Below, in pieces: positions 1-7,034 of a DNA stretch of 22,036 nt. Source of the stretch: an uncultured Collinsella sp. (GTDB taxonomy: Bacteria; Actinomycetota; Coriobacteriia; Coriobacteriales; Coriobacteriaceae). Location: assembly GCA_900543605.1 (NCBI GenBank), contig UQSK01000030.1:1-22036 (forward strand), written 5' to 3'. The first letter of the stretch is position 1. Each line of letters begins with the position of its first letter. The notes beneath the pieces are model-generated. The model searched no databases. It was not told the DNA's origin and worked only from the letters and a program-made list of their open reading frames with translations. The translations under genes and the position numbers were made by a program.

Positions 1-47
1 AAGCGGTCGGCGGGGCCATTGTGGCTCTTGACAGCGGATTGGGTCAT
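1..47 (-). CDS. Possible 5' end of an unidentified gene running off the left edge
   Basis: On the minus strand an ATG at 47-45 opens a frame reading MTQSAVKSHNGPADR that leaves the window at base 1. Twelve of its 15 complete codons end in G or C, as in the neighbouring genes, whereas the competing plus-strand frames over the same bases use rarer codons. No convincing Shine-Dalgarno sequence precedes the ATG. The frame is also open upstream through the palindromic element, with another ATG at 113, so the start is uncertain. If real, it would be the gene after dapH in the lysine operon or a separately transcribed neighbour. Fifteen residues are too few to name a product. The alternative is the tail of a plus-strand gene ending at 51 or 80. 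Confidence 0.35.
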   Translation of the reverse strand, partial: MTQSAVKSHNGPADR

Positions 48-55
48 ATGAGCGA

Positions 56-153
56 AAACGACCCAGAGCGAGCAAGATGACGTGAAAGAGGAGGGCATTG
101 ACCTTCTGGTCATGCCCGACGATTGAACGTCAGATTGCCGCTCTGGGTCGTTT
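56..153. repeat. 98-nt near-palindromic element downstream of dapH
   Basis: The outer arms 56-70 and 139-153 form a perfect 15-bp inverted repeat. The pairing continues inward: 72-75 with 135-138 after a one-base bulge, a symmetric GA/GA mismatch, 78-83 with 127-132, then after a symmetric loop a terminal hairpin (93-98 with 112-117, 100-103 with 108-111, loop 104-107). Almost the whole element therefore folds on itself. On the minus strand the outer stem is followed by four T residues, so it might end the dapH transcript. It could equally be a miniature mobile or REP-like repeat. Copy number elsewhere is unknown from this window. Confidence 0.6.
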
Positions 154-166
154 GCAGCGTCGACTA

Positions 167-194
167 GTTACGCGGTTTGGTAAAACCGCGTAAC
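167..194 (-). terminator. Stem-loop directly after dapH
   Basis: A perfect 12-bp stem (167-178 with 183-194) with a four-base loop begins one base beyond the dapH stop codon. It has the position and strength of a transcription terminator or mRNA 3' end stabiliser for the lysine operon, but no T run follows on the minus strand. Intrinsic termination is therefore not certain. Confidence 0.5.
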
Positions 195-195
195 C

Positions 196-915
196 TTAGA
201 GCTGGCGTAAGCCCTCTTCGAGACCGGTCTTGCTGTCGGTCTTCTCGTCGCGCATCTTGATGACGCGGGCGGGGACACCGGCCACGACGGCACCGGCGGG
301 GACGTCCTCGACGCACACGGCGCCGGCGGCAACGACAGCGCCCTTGCCTACGTGCACGCCCTCCAGGACCACGGCGTTGGCGCCGATCATGACATCGTCC
401 TCGATGATGACGGGCGTGGCGCTGGCGGGCTCTACGACGCCTGCCAGCACGGTGCCGGCGCCGATGTGGCAGTTCTTGCCCACGGTGGCGCGGCCGCCCA
501 GCACTGCGCCCATATCGATCATGGAGCCTTCGCCAATGACGGAGCCGATGTTGATGATGGCACCCATCATGATGACGGCGCGATCGCCGATCTCGACGCG
601 GTCGCGGATGATCGCGCCCGGCTCGATGCGGGCGTTGATGCCCTTGAGGTCGAGCATGGGTACGGCGGAGTTGCGGCAATCGTTTTCAACGTCGTAGTAA
701 TCGATGGAGTCGGCGTTGGCGTCCAGGATGGCCTTAAGCTCATCCCAGTCACCAAAGACAGTCTTGCCACGACGACCGCCATAGACGTGTGCATTGCCCC
801 ACTGGACCTTCATACCCGGCTTTTCGCGCACGTACAGTTTGACGGGCGTTTTCTTGGGCGCGGTGGCGATGTAGTTGATAATCTCCTGTGCATCCATCTC
901 GGCTGCATTGCTCAT
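196..915 (-). CDS. dapH: 2,3,4,5-tetrahydropyridine-2,6-dicarboxylate N-acetyltransferase (DapH)
   Basis: This 239-aa cytoplasmic acyltransferase acetylates tetrahydrodipicolinate, committing the pathway to the acetylated branch of diaminopimelate and lysine synthesis. From memory it aligns over its whole length with Bacillus DapH: a shared N-terminal segment (TPVKLYVREK), the NDCRNSAVPMLDLKGINARIEPGAIIRD block, and a left-handed beta-helix of hexapeptide repeats from about residue 95 to 220 (IGDRAVIMMGA, IGSVIGEGSMIDMGAVLGG, IGAGTVLAG, IGANAVVLEGVHVGKGAVVAAGA). The family length is about 236 aa. ATG 915 is preceded by AAGGAGAG at good spacing. It is the third gene of the operon, 39 nt after dapB. 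The acetyl rather than succinyl choice is supported by this DapH-type N-terminus and length. Confidence 0.93.
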   Translation of the reverse strand: MSNAAEMDAQEIINYIATAPKKTPVKLYVREKPGMKVQWGNAHVYGGRRGKTVFGDWDELKAILDANADSIDYYDVENDCRNSAVPMLDLKGINARIEPGAIIRDRVEIGDRAVIMMGAIINIGSVIGEGSMIDMGAVLGGRATVGKNCHIGAGTVLAGVVEPASATPVIIEDDVMIGANAVVLEGVHVGKGAVVAAGAVCVEDVPAGAVVAGVPARVIKMRDEKTDSKTGLEEGLRQL

Positions 916-954
916 TTGCTGTCTCTCCTTTGAGTGAATCCGGTTGATACCTGG

Positions 955-1695
955 TTAAGCAAACATGACCTGGTCGAACGTATAGAAGCCGGGCTCGCGG
1001 GTGACGAGCTTCTGCGCGGCTGCTAGGGCGCCGTTGACAAAGATCTGACGACTCGTGGCGCGGTGCGCGAGCGTAACCTCCTCGTCCTGGCCAAAGAAAC
1101 TCACTTCGTGCACGCCGGCGACAGTGCCACCGCGCAGCGAGTGCATGCCGATCTCCTTGGGGTCGCGCGCTCCGCACATGCCCTCGCGGCCATAGACGGG
1201 GTGGTAGCCTGCCTCGGGCTCGGCTTCGACGACGGCATCGAGCAGCAACTTGGCAGTGCCGCTGGGGGCATCGACCTTTTGGTTATGGTGTGTCTCGACG
1301 ATTTCGCAGTCAAAGCCGGGCAGCTCGCGTGTGGCCTGGGCCACCAGATGACGCAGGGCTGCGATACCGATGGAGTAATTTCCGGAGTGCATGACGCGGG
1401 CGTACTGACCCAGCTCGCGCAGGCGATCCATCTGCTCGGGTGTGTAGCCCGTGGTGCCCGAGACCAACGCCGCGCCCGTGCGCTCGACATAGGCGACGAC
1501 AGCATCGAAGGTTGCAACGTTCGAGAAGTCGATGATGACATCGGCTGCCGGGGCGTTCTCGAGCTCGGACAAGTCGAAGCCGATCTGGGCGACGATATCA
1601 AAAACGGGCTGACCGGCGGCGTCGACAACGCCCTCGGCGGTGGTGCGGATGAGCGAGCCCATGCGGCCCGTTCCCATAATGACGGTCTTAATCAA
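955..1695 (-). CDS. dapB: 4-hydroxy-tetrahydrodipicolinate reductase (DapB)
   Basis: NAD(P)H-dependent reductase that converts the DapA product into tetrahydrodipicolinate. The 246-aa protein has an N-terminal Rossmann fold with GTGRMG at residues 8-13 and the family signature HHNQKVDAPSGTA at 136-148, containing the catalytic His pair and Lys140. The start codon is TTG at 1695. The next Met (residue 7) would delete the first Rossmann strand, so TTG is preferred. AAGGGAG inside the end of dapA lies nine bases upstream of it. The gene overlaps the dapA stop by eight bases, which suggests translational coupling. It lies between dapA and dapH in the lysine operon. Confidence 0.94.
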   Translation of the reverse strand: MIKTVIMGTGRMGSLIRTTAEGVVDAAGQPVFDIVAQIGFDLSELENAPAADVIIDFSNVATFDAVVAYVERTGAALVSGTTGYTPEQMDRLRELGQYARVMHSGNYSIGIAALRHLVAQATRELPGFDCEIVETHHNQKVDAPSGTAKLLLDAVVEAEPEAGYHPVYGREGMCGARDPKEIGMHSLRGGTVAGVHEVSFFGQDEEVTLAHRATSRQIFVNGALAAAQKLVTREPGFYTFDQVMFA

Positions 1696-3997
1696 GCAGA
1701 CCAGCTCCCTTCAGAGCATCGGTAAGTGCGGAGCGCGTGTCGTTGGCCATGGGGCACAGCGGCATACGGTAGTTTGCCTCGATCATACCCATTTGGGCGA
1801 GCGCTTCCTTGACGGGGATGGGGTTGACCTCACTAAAGAGGGCGTTGATGAGCGGCTGGCCGGCAATCTGGATATCGCGGGCACGTGCCACGTCACCGTC
1901 CAGATAGGCGCGGCACATGTCGTGCACGAGCTGCGGCTGAACATCGGCCCACACGCTGATGGTGCCCGAGGCGCCCAGGCTCATGAGCGGCACGGTAAGC
2001 GCGTCCTCGCCTGAGTACATGCGGAAGTCGTCGGACAGCAGGTGGGCAATCTTGGCAGCATAGGCGACGTTGCCCGAGGCCTCCTTAATACCCATGATGT
2101 TGGGGTGCGCGGCCAAGCGCTCTACGTTGCGCTCGCTGATGCCGCAGCCGCAGCGGCCGGGGATGTTGTAGAGGATGCAAGGGATGTCCACGGCATCGGC
2201 GACGGTCTTAAAGTGCTGGTAGATGCCCTCTTCATTTGACTTGTTGTAGTAGGGGGTAATGAGCAGCAGGCCGTCGGCTCCCAAGCCCTGGTAGGTGAGC
2301 GACTTGGTGAGCATGGTCTGCGTGGAGTTGGAGCCCGAGCCGGCGATGACGGGGACGCGTCCTGCAACATGCTTGACCACGGCGGCGACGACGGAGTTGT
2401 CCTCGTCATCGGTCATCGTGGCGCTCTCGCCGGTGGTGCCCAGGGTGAGGATGGCGTCGGTGCCGTTTTGCAGGTGGAAATCGATAAGGCGCTCGAGCGC
2501 GTCAAAGTCGACGCTGCCGTCCTTTTTAAACGGCGTGACGAGGGCGACGATTGAGCCCTCGAGGTTGTGGATATCCATGTTCTTCTCCTTCGCTTCCGCG
2601 ATCTGGATGCGTTTATTCCATTGGGCGGCGACGGCCAAGCGCTCGTCTTGGGCGCGACGGCGGGCACTTTCGGCGCGCGACTTGGCCAGCAGCTCTCGGC
2701 CGCTCGGCAGCACGTCGAGCGTGGCAAAGTAATCGCCCGGGCGCTCGGCACGGCGGATGAGGTCGGCTGAGCCATCGGGGCGCAGCAGGACCTCGGCGGA
2801 GCGCAGGCGTCCGTTGTAGTTGTAGCCCATGGAGTAGCCATGCGCACCGGTATCGTGGATCACAAGCAGGTCGCCCATGTCGATATGCGGTAACTCGCGA
2901 TCGATGGCGAACTTGTCGTTGTTCTCGCATAGGTTGCCCGTGATGTCGTAGGTGTCCGTAACGGGTACTGCGGTCTTGTCGGCGCCACCCGGCTGGCCCA
3001 TTACCGTAATGTGGTGGTAGGCGCCATACATGGCAGGGCGGATCAGATCGACGGCGCTTGCATCGACACCGATATAGTCCTTGTAGATCTGCTTCTCGTG
3101 GATGGCCTTGGTGACCAGGCAGCCGTAGGGGCCCATCATAAAGCGGCCCATCTCGGTGCAGATGGCCACATCGCCCATACCGGCGGGAACCAGGATCTCG
3201 TCGTAGGCCGCGTGCACCCCCTCGCCGATGGCGTGAATGTCGTTGGCCTGCTGCTCGGGTAGATAGGGGATGCCGACGCCGCCGGACAGATTGATGAAGG
3301 CAACATGTGCGCCGGTCTCGCGCTCCAGGCGCACGGCAAGCTCAAAGAGGATGCGCGCGAGCTTGGGGTAGTAGTCGTTGGTGATGGTGTTGCTGGCAAG
3401 GAATGCGTGGATGCCAAAGTCCTCGGCGCCCTTGGCCTTGAGTATGCGGAAGGCCTCGAAGAGTTGCTCGGTGGTCATGCCGTATTTGGAGTCGCCGGGG
3501 TTGTCCATAATGCCGTTGGAGAGCTGGAACAGGCCGCCCGGGTTAAAACGGCAGCTTACCGTCTTGGGGATGGGGCCCGCGACGCGCTCAAAGAACTCGA
3601 TATGGCTTATGTCGTCAAAGTTGACGATGGCACCCAGCTTGTCGGCGAGCTCAAAGTCGGCAGCCGGCGTGTCGTTGGACGAGAACATGATGTCGTGTCC
3701 CGTGATACCCAGCGAGCGGGCGATCATGAGCTCGGTATAGCTCGAGCAATCGCAGCCGCAGCCGTATTCGTTGAGGATGGAGATGAGCGCCGGGTTGGGG
3801 TTGGCCTTGACGGCAAAGTATTCCTTAAAGCCCGGGTTCCATGCAAAGGCGTCGCGCACCTCTTGCATGTTGCGGCGGATGCCCGCCTCGTCGTATAGAT
3901 GAAACGGCGTGGGGAACTGCTCGACGATATGCTCGAGCGTCTCCTTGTCCATAAACGGCTGCTTGGCCGCATACGCCTCGTTGGGGGTCAATGCCAT
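1688..3997 (-). CDS. lysA-dapA: Fused diaminopimelate decarboxylase / 4-hydroxy-tetrahydrodipicolinate synthase (LysA-DapA)
   Basis: A single 769-aa frame joins the last and an early enzyme of lysine synthesis. Residues 1 to about 430 form a fold-type III PLP decarboxylase (meso-diaminopimelate to lysine): YFAVKANPNP with PLP Lys64, then FNPGG, INLSGGVG and GDLLVIHDTGAHGYSM. Residues about 430-473 are a charged Arg/Ala/Lys-rich linker. Residues 474-769 are complete DapA (pyruvate plus aspartate semialdehyde): GTTGE at DapA positions 47-51, Tyr137 and Schiff-base Lys165 in GIKEASGN. The internal Met474 codon (2578) has its own AAGGAG six bases upstream, so free DapA of 296 aa may also be made. 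The ATG at 3997 has a modest GAGG site. It is the first gene of the operon, under a lysine riboswitch. Natural fusion, recent stop loss or a sequence error remain possible. Confidence 0.9.
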   Translation of the reverse strand: MALTPNEAYAAKQPFMDKETLEHIVEQFPTPFHLYDEAGIRRNMQEVRDAFAWNPGFKEYFAVKANPNPALISILNEYGCGCDCSSYTELMIARSLGITGHDIMFSSNDTPAADFELADKLGAIVNFDDISHIEFFERVAGPIPKTVSCRFNPGGLFQLSNGIMDNPGDSKYGMTTEQLFEAFRILKAKGAEDFGIHAFLASNTITNDYYPKLARILFELAVRLERETGAHVAFINLSGGVGIPYLPEQQANDIHAIGEGVHAAYDEILVPAGMGDVAICTEMGRFMMGPYGCLVTKAIHEKQIYKDYIGVDASAVDLIRPAMYGAYHHITVMGQPGGADKTAVPVTDTYDITGNLCENNDKFAIDRELPHIDMGDLLVIHDTGAHGYSMGYNYNGRLRSAEVLLRPDGSADLIRRAERPGDYFATLDVLPSGRELLAKSRAESARRRAQDERLAVAAQWNKRIQIAEAKEKNMDIHNLEGSIVALVTPFKKDGSVDFDALERLIDFHLQNGTDAILTLGTTGESATMTDDEDNSVVAAVVKHVAGRVPVIAGSGSNSTQTMLTKSLTYQGLGADGLLLITPYYNKSNEEGIYQHFKTVADAVDIPCILYNIPGRCGCGISERNVERLAAHPNIMGIKEASGNVAYAAKIAHLLSDDFRMYSGEDALTVPLMSLGASGTISVWADVQPQLVHDMCRAYLDGDVARARDIQIAGQPLINALFSEVNPIPVKEALAQMGMIEANYRMPLCPMANDTRSALTDALKGAGLLD
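2576..2588 (-). promoter_or_regulatory. Internal ribosome-binding site and ATG of dapA within the lysA-dapA frame
   Basis: AAGGAG followed by AAGAAC and ATG lies exactly where an unfused dapA would begin. The spacing is ideal and the encoded protein from this ATG starts MDIHNLEGSIVALVTPF, a normal DapA N-terminus. In the shifted frame a TAA at 2615-2613 would end lysA about 34 bases earlier. The site therefore looks like a surviving intergenic signal that is now inside one open frame. Confidence 0.6.
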
Positions 3998-4010
3998 GTC
4001 CCGTAAACCT

Positions 4011-4075
4011 CGCTATCCAGACGGCGCCATCTGCGCATCGAATCCGTATAGCGTGGACCCAATGTCCGGATAGCG
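4011..4075 (-). promoter_or_regulatory. Hairpin able to occlude the lysA ribosome-binding site
   Basis: Arms 4064-4075 and 4011-4022 pair over 12 bases with one G-T wobble. The 3' arm ends inside the GAGG at 4011-4008 that serves lysA. A smaller competing pairing (GGAC with GTCC) lies within the 5' part. No T run follows, so this looks like the expression platform of a riboswitch acting on translation, not termination. The regulatory role is inferred. Confidence 0.5.
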
Positions 4076-4084
4076 CTCCCGCAT

Positions 4085-4232
4085 TGCTGCAGACAGTCCT
4101 GTGGGTGTTTCCCGCAGGCCCACCAGGTTGTTCGTGCCCGAAAAGCCCAGTTCGGCGGGTTTCGCCTCCCCACGGGGTCAAAGCCTGCCGGCTCGCCCGC
4201 GGTTCTTCGTGCCCGCGCCTCTATCAAGTGGT
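4085..4232 (-). ncRNA. Lysine riboswitch (L box) in the lysA-dapA leader
   Basis: Read on the minus strand, the leader shows the conserved lysine-riboswitch blocks in order: GATAGAGGCGC (from 4225), GGGGAGGCGAAACCCGCCGAA (CGCCGAA at 4157-4151), CTGG with its helix, and the closing GACTGTC (ACTGTC at 4097-4092). GATAG and CTGTC can pair as the basal P1 helix. Placement immediately upstream of a lysine biosynthesis operon fits known use of this family, where bound lysine switches genes off. I matched it by eye to the Bacillus lysC element; a covariance search was not possible. The downstream hairpin near the lysA start suggests control of translation. Confidence 0.85.
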
Positions 4233-4236
4233 AACG

Positions 4237-4265
4237 ACCCTACCACGTTGCACTTTACCAAACAA
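4237..4265 (-). promoter_or_regulatory. Likely promoter of the lysine operon
   Basis: TTGTTT (4265-4260) and TAGGGT (4242-4237) are separated by 17 bases on the minus strand. Transcription would start just before the GATAGAGG block of the riboswitch. It overlaps the oppositely directed promoter proposed for the M20 gene. Confidence 0.45.
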
Positions 4266-4282
4266 GAGTATTCGTATATAAC
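4254..4282 (+). promoter_or_regulatory. Likely promoter of the M20 amidohydrolase gene
   Basis: TTTACC (4254-4259) and TATAAC (4277-4282) are 17 bases apart in an AT-rich patch. This leaves a leader of roughly 85 bases before the ATG at 4376. It shares DNA with the divergent lysine-operon promoter, so the two transcription units may compete. Confidence 0.4.
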
Positions 4283-4375
4283 GTTTAAAAAATGCAGGGA
4301 TATGCTGGAAACATGTGCGCCACAATCCTGTATCACAATAAGTTGCAACAGATGTGCCTCACGAAGGGATCCTCT

Positions 4376-5563
4376 ATGACCGAGCTCCAAGAACTCCGTC
4401 GCTATCGCCGCGATCTCCATCGCATTCCGGAGCTCGATTTCGATCTTCCGCAAACCATTGCCTATATCGAGGGCGTGCTGGCACCGCTCGCTTGCGAGGT
4501 GACCCATCCGTGCCCCAGCTGCGTCTGTGCTTTCTTCGACGCCGGTGTTGATGCCGCGCATGCCACGGCGATTCGCGCCGATATGGATGCGCTGCCCATC
4601 GCGGAGGCGACGGGAGCGGCCTTTGCCTCAACCCATCCCGGCAAGATGCACGCTTGCGGACATGACGGACACATGGCCATGGCGCTTGCCGCCGCGACGT
4701 ATGTTGACCGTACGATTCGCGAACAGCCGGGCGCCATTAGGCGCAACGTTCTCTTTGTGTTCCAGCCGGCCGAGGAAACGACCGGTGGTGCCAAGACGGT
4801 ATGCGAGAGTGGTGTGTTCGAGCGCTATGGGGCCGACCGCATTTTTGGCTTTCATGTGTGGCCCGATCTGCCCGCCGGCACGTTGGCGAGCTGCCCCGGT
4901 CCGCTGCTGGCGCGCTCAAGCGAGACGCACATTCATATCCATGGAACGAGTATCCATATCGCCAAGACCTACGGCGTTCCAGTCGAGGAATCGCGCGATG
5001 CCGCGTTGGCGGCAGCGAAGTTTTTGGTTACCGAGCGCGAGCTGATGGATGAGCTGGGTGCCGATGAGCCCTGCATTGGCAAGTTCGGCCTGCTGCAGGC
5101 AGGCACCGTCTGCAATGCGGTGGCGGGGGAGGCCCATGTGGCCGGCAGCTTGCGTGTGTTTACGGACGGCATGTTCGACCGTGCACGCGAGGGTGTGCGC
5201 CGCGTGCTTGATGGGGCGTGCGCTGCAACGGGCTGCACGTACGATCTCGACTTTGCCGAGGGCTATCCGCCGGTCGACAACGACCCCGAGTTGTTTGCTC
5301 GAATCGCGCCTGCTCTGCCCGAGTTACGGCTCGTGGACGAGCCGCTGCTGATTGCCGAGGATTTCGCGTTCTATCAGCGCCATCTGCCGGGCGTGTTTTT
5401 CCTGCTGGGCACGGGTATGCCAGAGGACCAAGACAACCCGAGTGATTCGGATGGCTGCCCCGTCTATGCCACAAGCGCTCTGCATACCGATAGCATGCTC
5501 TTCGACGAGGAAATCCTGCTCAAAGGCCTCGATGTCTACAAACGATTGCTTGACTTGGAGTGA
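4376..5563 (+). CDS. M20 family metallo-amidohydrolase, candidate N-acetyl-diaminopimelate deacetylase
   Basis: This 395-aa cytosolic zinc-dependent amidohydrolase has the M20D pattern: RRDLHRIPEL near the N-terminus, MHACGHDGH at 91-99 (metal ligands), FQPAEE at 129-134 with the catalytic Glu, and a C-terminal ALHTD motif. The family removes N-acyl groups from amino acids. Because the divergent operon uses the acetyl branch (DapH), deacetylation of N-acetyl-LL-diaminopimelate (YkuR/DapL role) is the attractive assignment, but this is inference from context. The dimerisation-domain segment usually reading G-x-H-A-A-x-P-H is here GTSIHIAKTYG, so substrate choice may differ. The frame is open from 4292, but ATG 4376 has AAGGGA eight bases upstream and gives the normal family start. 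The next gene overlaps its end. Confidence 0.8.
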   Translation: MTELQELRRYRRDLHRIPELDFDLPQTIAYIEGVLAPLACEVTHPCPSCVCAFFDAGVDAAHATAIRADMDALPIAEATGAAFASTHPGKMHACGHDGHMAMALAAATYVDRTIREQPGAIRRNVLFVFQPAEETTGGAKTVCESGVFERYGADRIFGFHVWPDLPAGTLASCPGPLLARSSETHIHIHGTSIHIAKTYGVPVEESRDAALAAAKFLVTERELMDELGADEPCIGKFGLLQAGTVCNAVAGEAHVAGSLRVFTDGMFDRAREGVRRVLDGACAATGCTYDLDFAEGYPPVDNDPELFARIAPALPELRLVDEPLLIAEDFAFYQRHLPGVFFLLGTGMPEDQDNPSDSDGCPVYATSALHTDSMLFDEEILLKGLDVYKRLLDLE

Positions 5564-5565
5564 TG

Positions 5566-5886
5566 ATGAGGCGCCGACAGACTGCCGTGTATAGTCCTGG
5601 TGGGTGCGGGTGCGGCCTGCTGCTGCTTCCGGTTATTGCTGTGAGCATTGGCGTGATGTTTGCGCTTGCCGGGTTGGCAGCAGCGGCACTCGTGCTGTTG
5701 ATTGTGGCTATTGGCGTGACGATTTGGCTCTGCCGCAATCGCGAGCAACGCCGTGCCGACGGTAAAACCAATGTCGGCTGGGTCGTCTTCCTGATCATTG
5801 CGTACCCGCTGAGTGTCAGCTACCTGGTGTTCTTTGCCCTGTTGATGATCAGCGCCTTTACCGGGAAATCCGTCACGGTGGGTTGA
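5566..5886 (+). CDS. Small membrane protein of unknown function
   Basis: A 106-aa protein with two or three hydrophobic segments: one long segment at about residues 15-52 (GLLLLPVIAVSIGVMFALAG onward, possibly two helices) and one at about 70-95 (GWVVFLIIAYPLSVSYLVFF). A basic stretch (CRNREQRRADGK) lies between them. GTG 5560, ATG 5563 and ATG 5566 are all in frame. ATG 5566 is preferred because GGAG lies five bases before it. The gene overlaps or abuts the stop of the amidohydrolase, so the two are probably co-transcribed. I do not recognise a named family. A Gly/Cys-rich turn (GGCGCG) precedes the first membrane segment. Confidence 0.65.
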   Translation: MRRRQTAVYSPGGCGCGLLLLPVIAVSIGVMFALAGLAAAALVLLIVAIGVTIWLCRNREQRRADGKTNVGWVVFLIIAYPLSVSYLVFFALLMISAFTGKSVTVG

Positions 5887-5991
5887 TGCGCTGCCAGCAG
5901 ACGGTCGCGCAAAGTGCGTTTGCTCGGCGTTTGGATAACTGCATTGGCCGTTTACCGCAACCTTAGCTCTCAGCTAATGAATTCAAGTTTA

Positions 5992-6045
5992 ATCCTTCCT
6001 ACGATGTGCTGTGTGCCGGCGCGGTAGCCGGATCGTAGGAAGGAT
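5992..6045 (+). promoter_or_regulatory. Hairpin burying the ribosome-binding site of the FxLYD gene
   Basis: A perfect 14-bp inverted repeat (5992-6005 with 6032-6045) ends five bases before the ATG at 6051. The right arm contains AGGAAGGA (6037-6044), the only Shine-Dalgarno sequence of the gene. An inner 5-bp stem (6016-6020 with 6027-6031) stacks directly on it. If transcription starts upstream of 5992, the ribosome site is fully base-paired. If it starts later, the repeat could be a protein operator. No promoter could be fixed with confidence. Confidence 0.6.
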
Positions 6046-6050
6046 GAATA

Positions 6051-6494
6051 ATGGCAAAAGAGGGAAAGAAGCCGATCGGCAAGATTGTCCTAGGCGTCAT
6101 CGTGGTGCTGGTTATCGTCGGTGCCGTGGGCTCTATGGGTGGCAATTCAACCGATTCGTCTGCGAGCGATTCGGCAAAACCTGCCGAGGCGACACAGCAG
6201 GCTGAGGAGCAAAAAGAACCGCAAGAACCGTATACCATTGCTGATGAGGCTGAAGACACCTCCAATCAGTTTGCCTATAAGATCACGGGCACGCTGACCA
6301 ATAACACGGACAAGGAAAAGAGCTACATTCAGATTGAGTATGTTCTGTATGATGCCGATGGCAACCAGGTTGGAACGGCTCTTGCAAACACCAATCATCT
6401 GAAGGCGGGCGGCTCCTGGAAGTTCGAGGCGCTGGGTACAGTGTCTCCCGACCAGGTTGCTAGCTGGGAGCGTTCGGACGTAAGTGGTTTCTAG
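6051..6494 (+). CDS. Membrane-anchored FxLYD domain protein
   Basis: A 147-aa protein with a short basic N-terminus (MAKEGKKPIGK), one hydrophobic segment at about 11-29 (IVLGVIVVLVIVGAVGSMG), and a Ser/Ala/Glu/Gln-rich linker to about residue 60. The C-terminal domain carries FAYKITGTLTNNTDKEKSYIQ, the signature VLYDADGNQVG, and LANTNHLKAGGSWKFEA. That pattern is the FxLYD family, a beta-sandwich found in secreted or surface proteins with no settled biochemical role. The protein probably sits outside the cell, tethered by its N-terminus. It is the first gene of a plus-strand group with a DNA-binding protein and a membrane kinase, 32 bases before the former. Confidence 0.8.
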   Translation: MAKEGKKPIGKIVLGVIVVLVIVGAVGSMGGNSTDSSASDSAKPAEATQQAEEQKEPQEPYTIADEAEDTSNQFAYKITGTLTNNTDKEKSYIQIEYVLYDADGNQVGTALANTNHLKAGGSWKFEALGTVSPDQVASWERSDVSGF

Positions 6495-6526
6495 CATGTT
6501 GCATGCACTGGGGGAGGTGAAGCCGT

Positions 6527-6949
6527 ATGCCCGATAAAAAGCTGACTGACGAGTTACTCAATGAGCTTCTCGACGCGCCAAACATCGATGGCTATATCAA
6601 GGAGCACGACTTTGCCACCCCGTCGCTTTCGGACTACCTGAAGCAGCTGCTGCAGGAAAAGGGCTTGGAGCGCTCGCGCGTGGTTCGTATGGCCGATCTC
6701 AATGAGACCTTTGGCTATCAGATCTTTACCGGTGCGCGTCATCCGAGTCGCAATAAGGTGCTGCAGATTGCCTTCGCCATGGCGCTAACGCTCAAGGAGA
6801 CCAACCGCGCCTTGACGGCGGCGGGTGCCAACATCCTCAATTGTAAGGACCGTCGCGATGCGATCATCATCTTCTGTATCGATCGCGGGTGCAGCCTCCA
6901 AAAGGTCAACGAGGAGCTGTATCGCTTTGACGAGGAGACGGTGAGTTAG
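6527..6949 (+). CDS. XRE-like helix-turn-helix protein paired with a Ser/Thr kinase
   Basis: A 140-aa soluble protein. Residues about 30-85 (LSDYLKQLLQEKGLERSRVV, ADLNETFGYQIFTGARHPSR, NKVLQIAFAM) resemble the helix-turn-helix of XRE-type regulators. The C-terminal half (ALTAAGANILNCKDRRDAII, GCSLQKVNEELYRF) matches a small-protein type I associate with neighbouring Hanks-type kinases in gut Clostridia and Coriobacteria. A strong GGGGGAGG lies seven bases before ATG 6527. The GCATG-TT-GCATGC repeat in the gap before it could be a binding site or incidental. DNA binding or being a kinase substrate are both possible; neither is shown by the sequence alone. Confidence 0.7.
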   Translation: MPDKKLTDELLNELLDAPNIDGYIKEHDFATPSLSDYLKQLLQEKGLERSRVVRMADLNETFGYQIFTGARHPSRNKVLQIAFAMALTLKETNRALTAAGANILNCKDRRDAIIIFCIDRGCSLQKVNEELYRFDEETVS

Positions 6950-7034
6950 CGGCTGATATCTGAGCCGGCGGAGCTGCCGAACAACGATGCAAACGAACGG
7001 GGCGCGGATGCCGTGGGGTGTCTGCGCCCTGCGC

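Noticed and set aside
1..125. Plus-strand 3' ends of a gene (frames stopping at 49-51, 78-80 or 123-125)
   Set aside because: Three different frames compete, all with unusual codons or very short open stretches; the minus-strand start at 47 has better codon use. None can be settled from so few bases.
352..933. Plus-strand frame opposite dapH, rich in Asp and Gly
   Set aside because: Mirror of the hexapeptide-repeat coding region of dapH.
4085..4232. T-box leader upstream of lysA
   Set aside because: No T-box core (AGGGTGGNACCGCG-like) or specifier loop was found, while the lysine riboswitch blocks are present in order.
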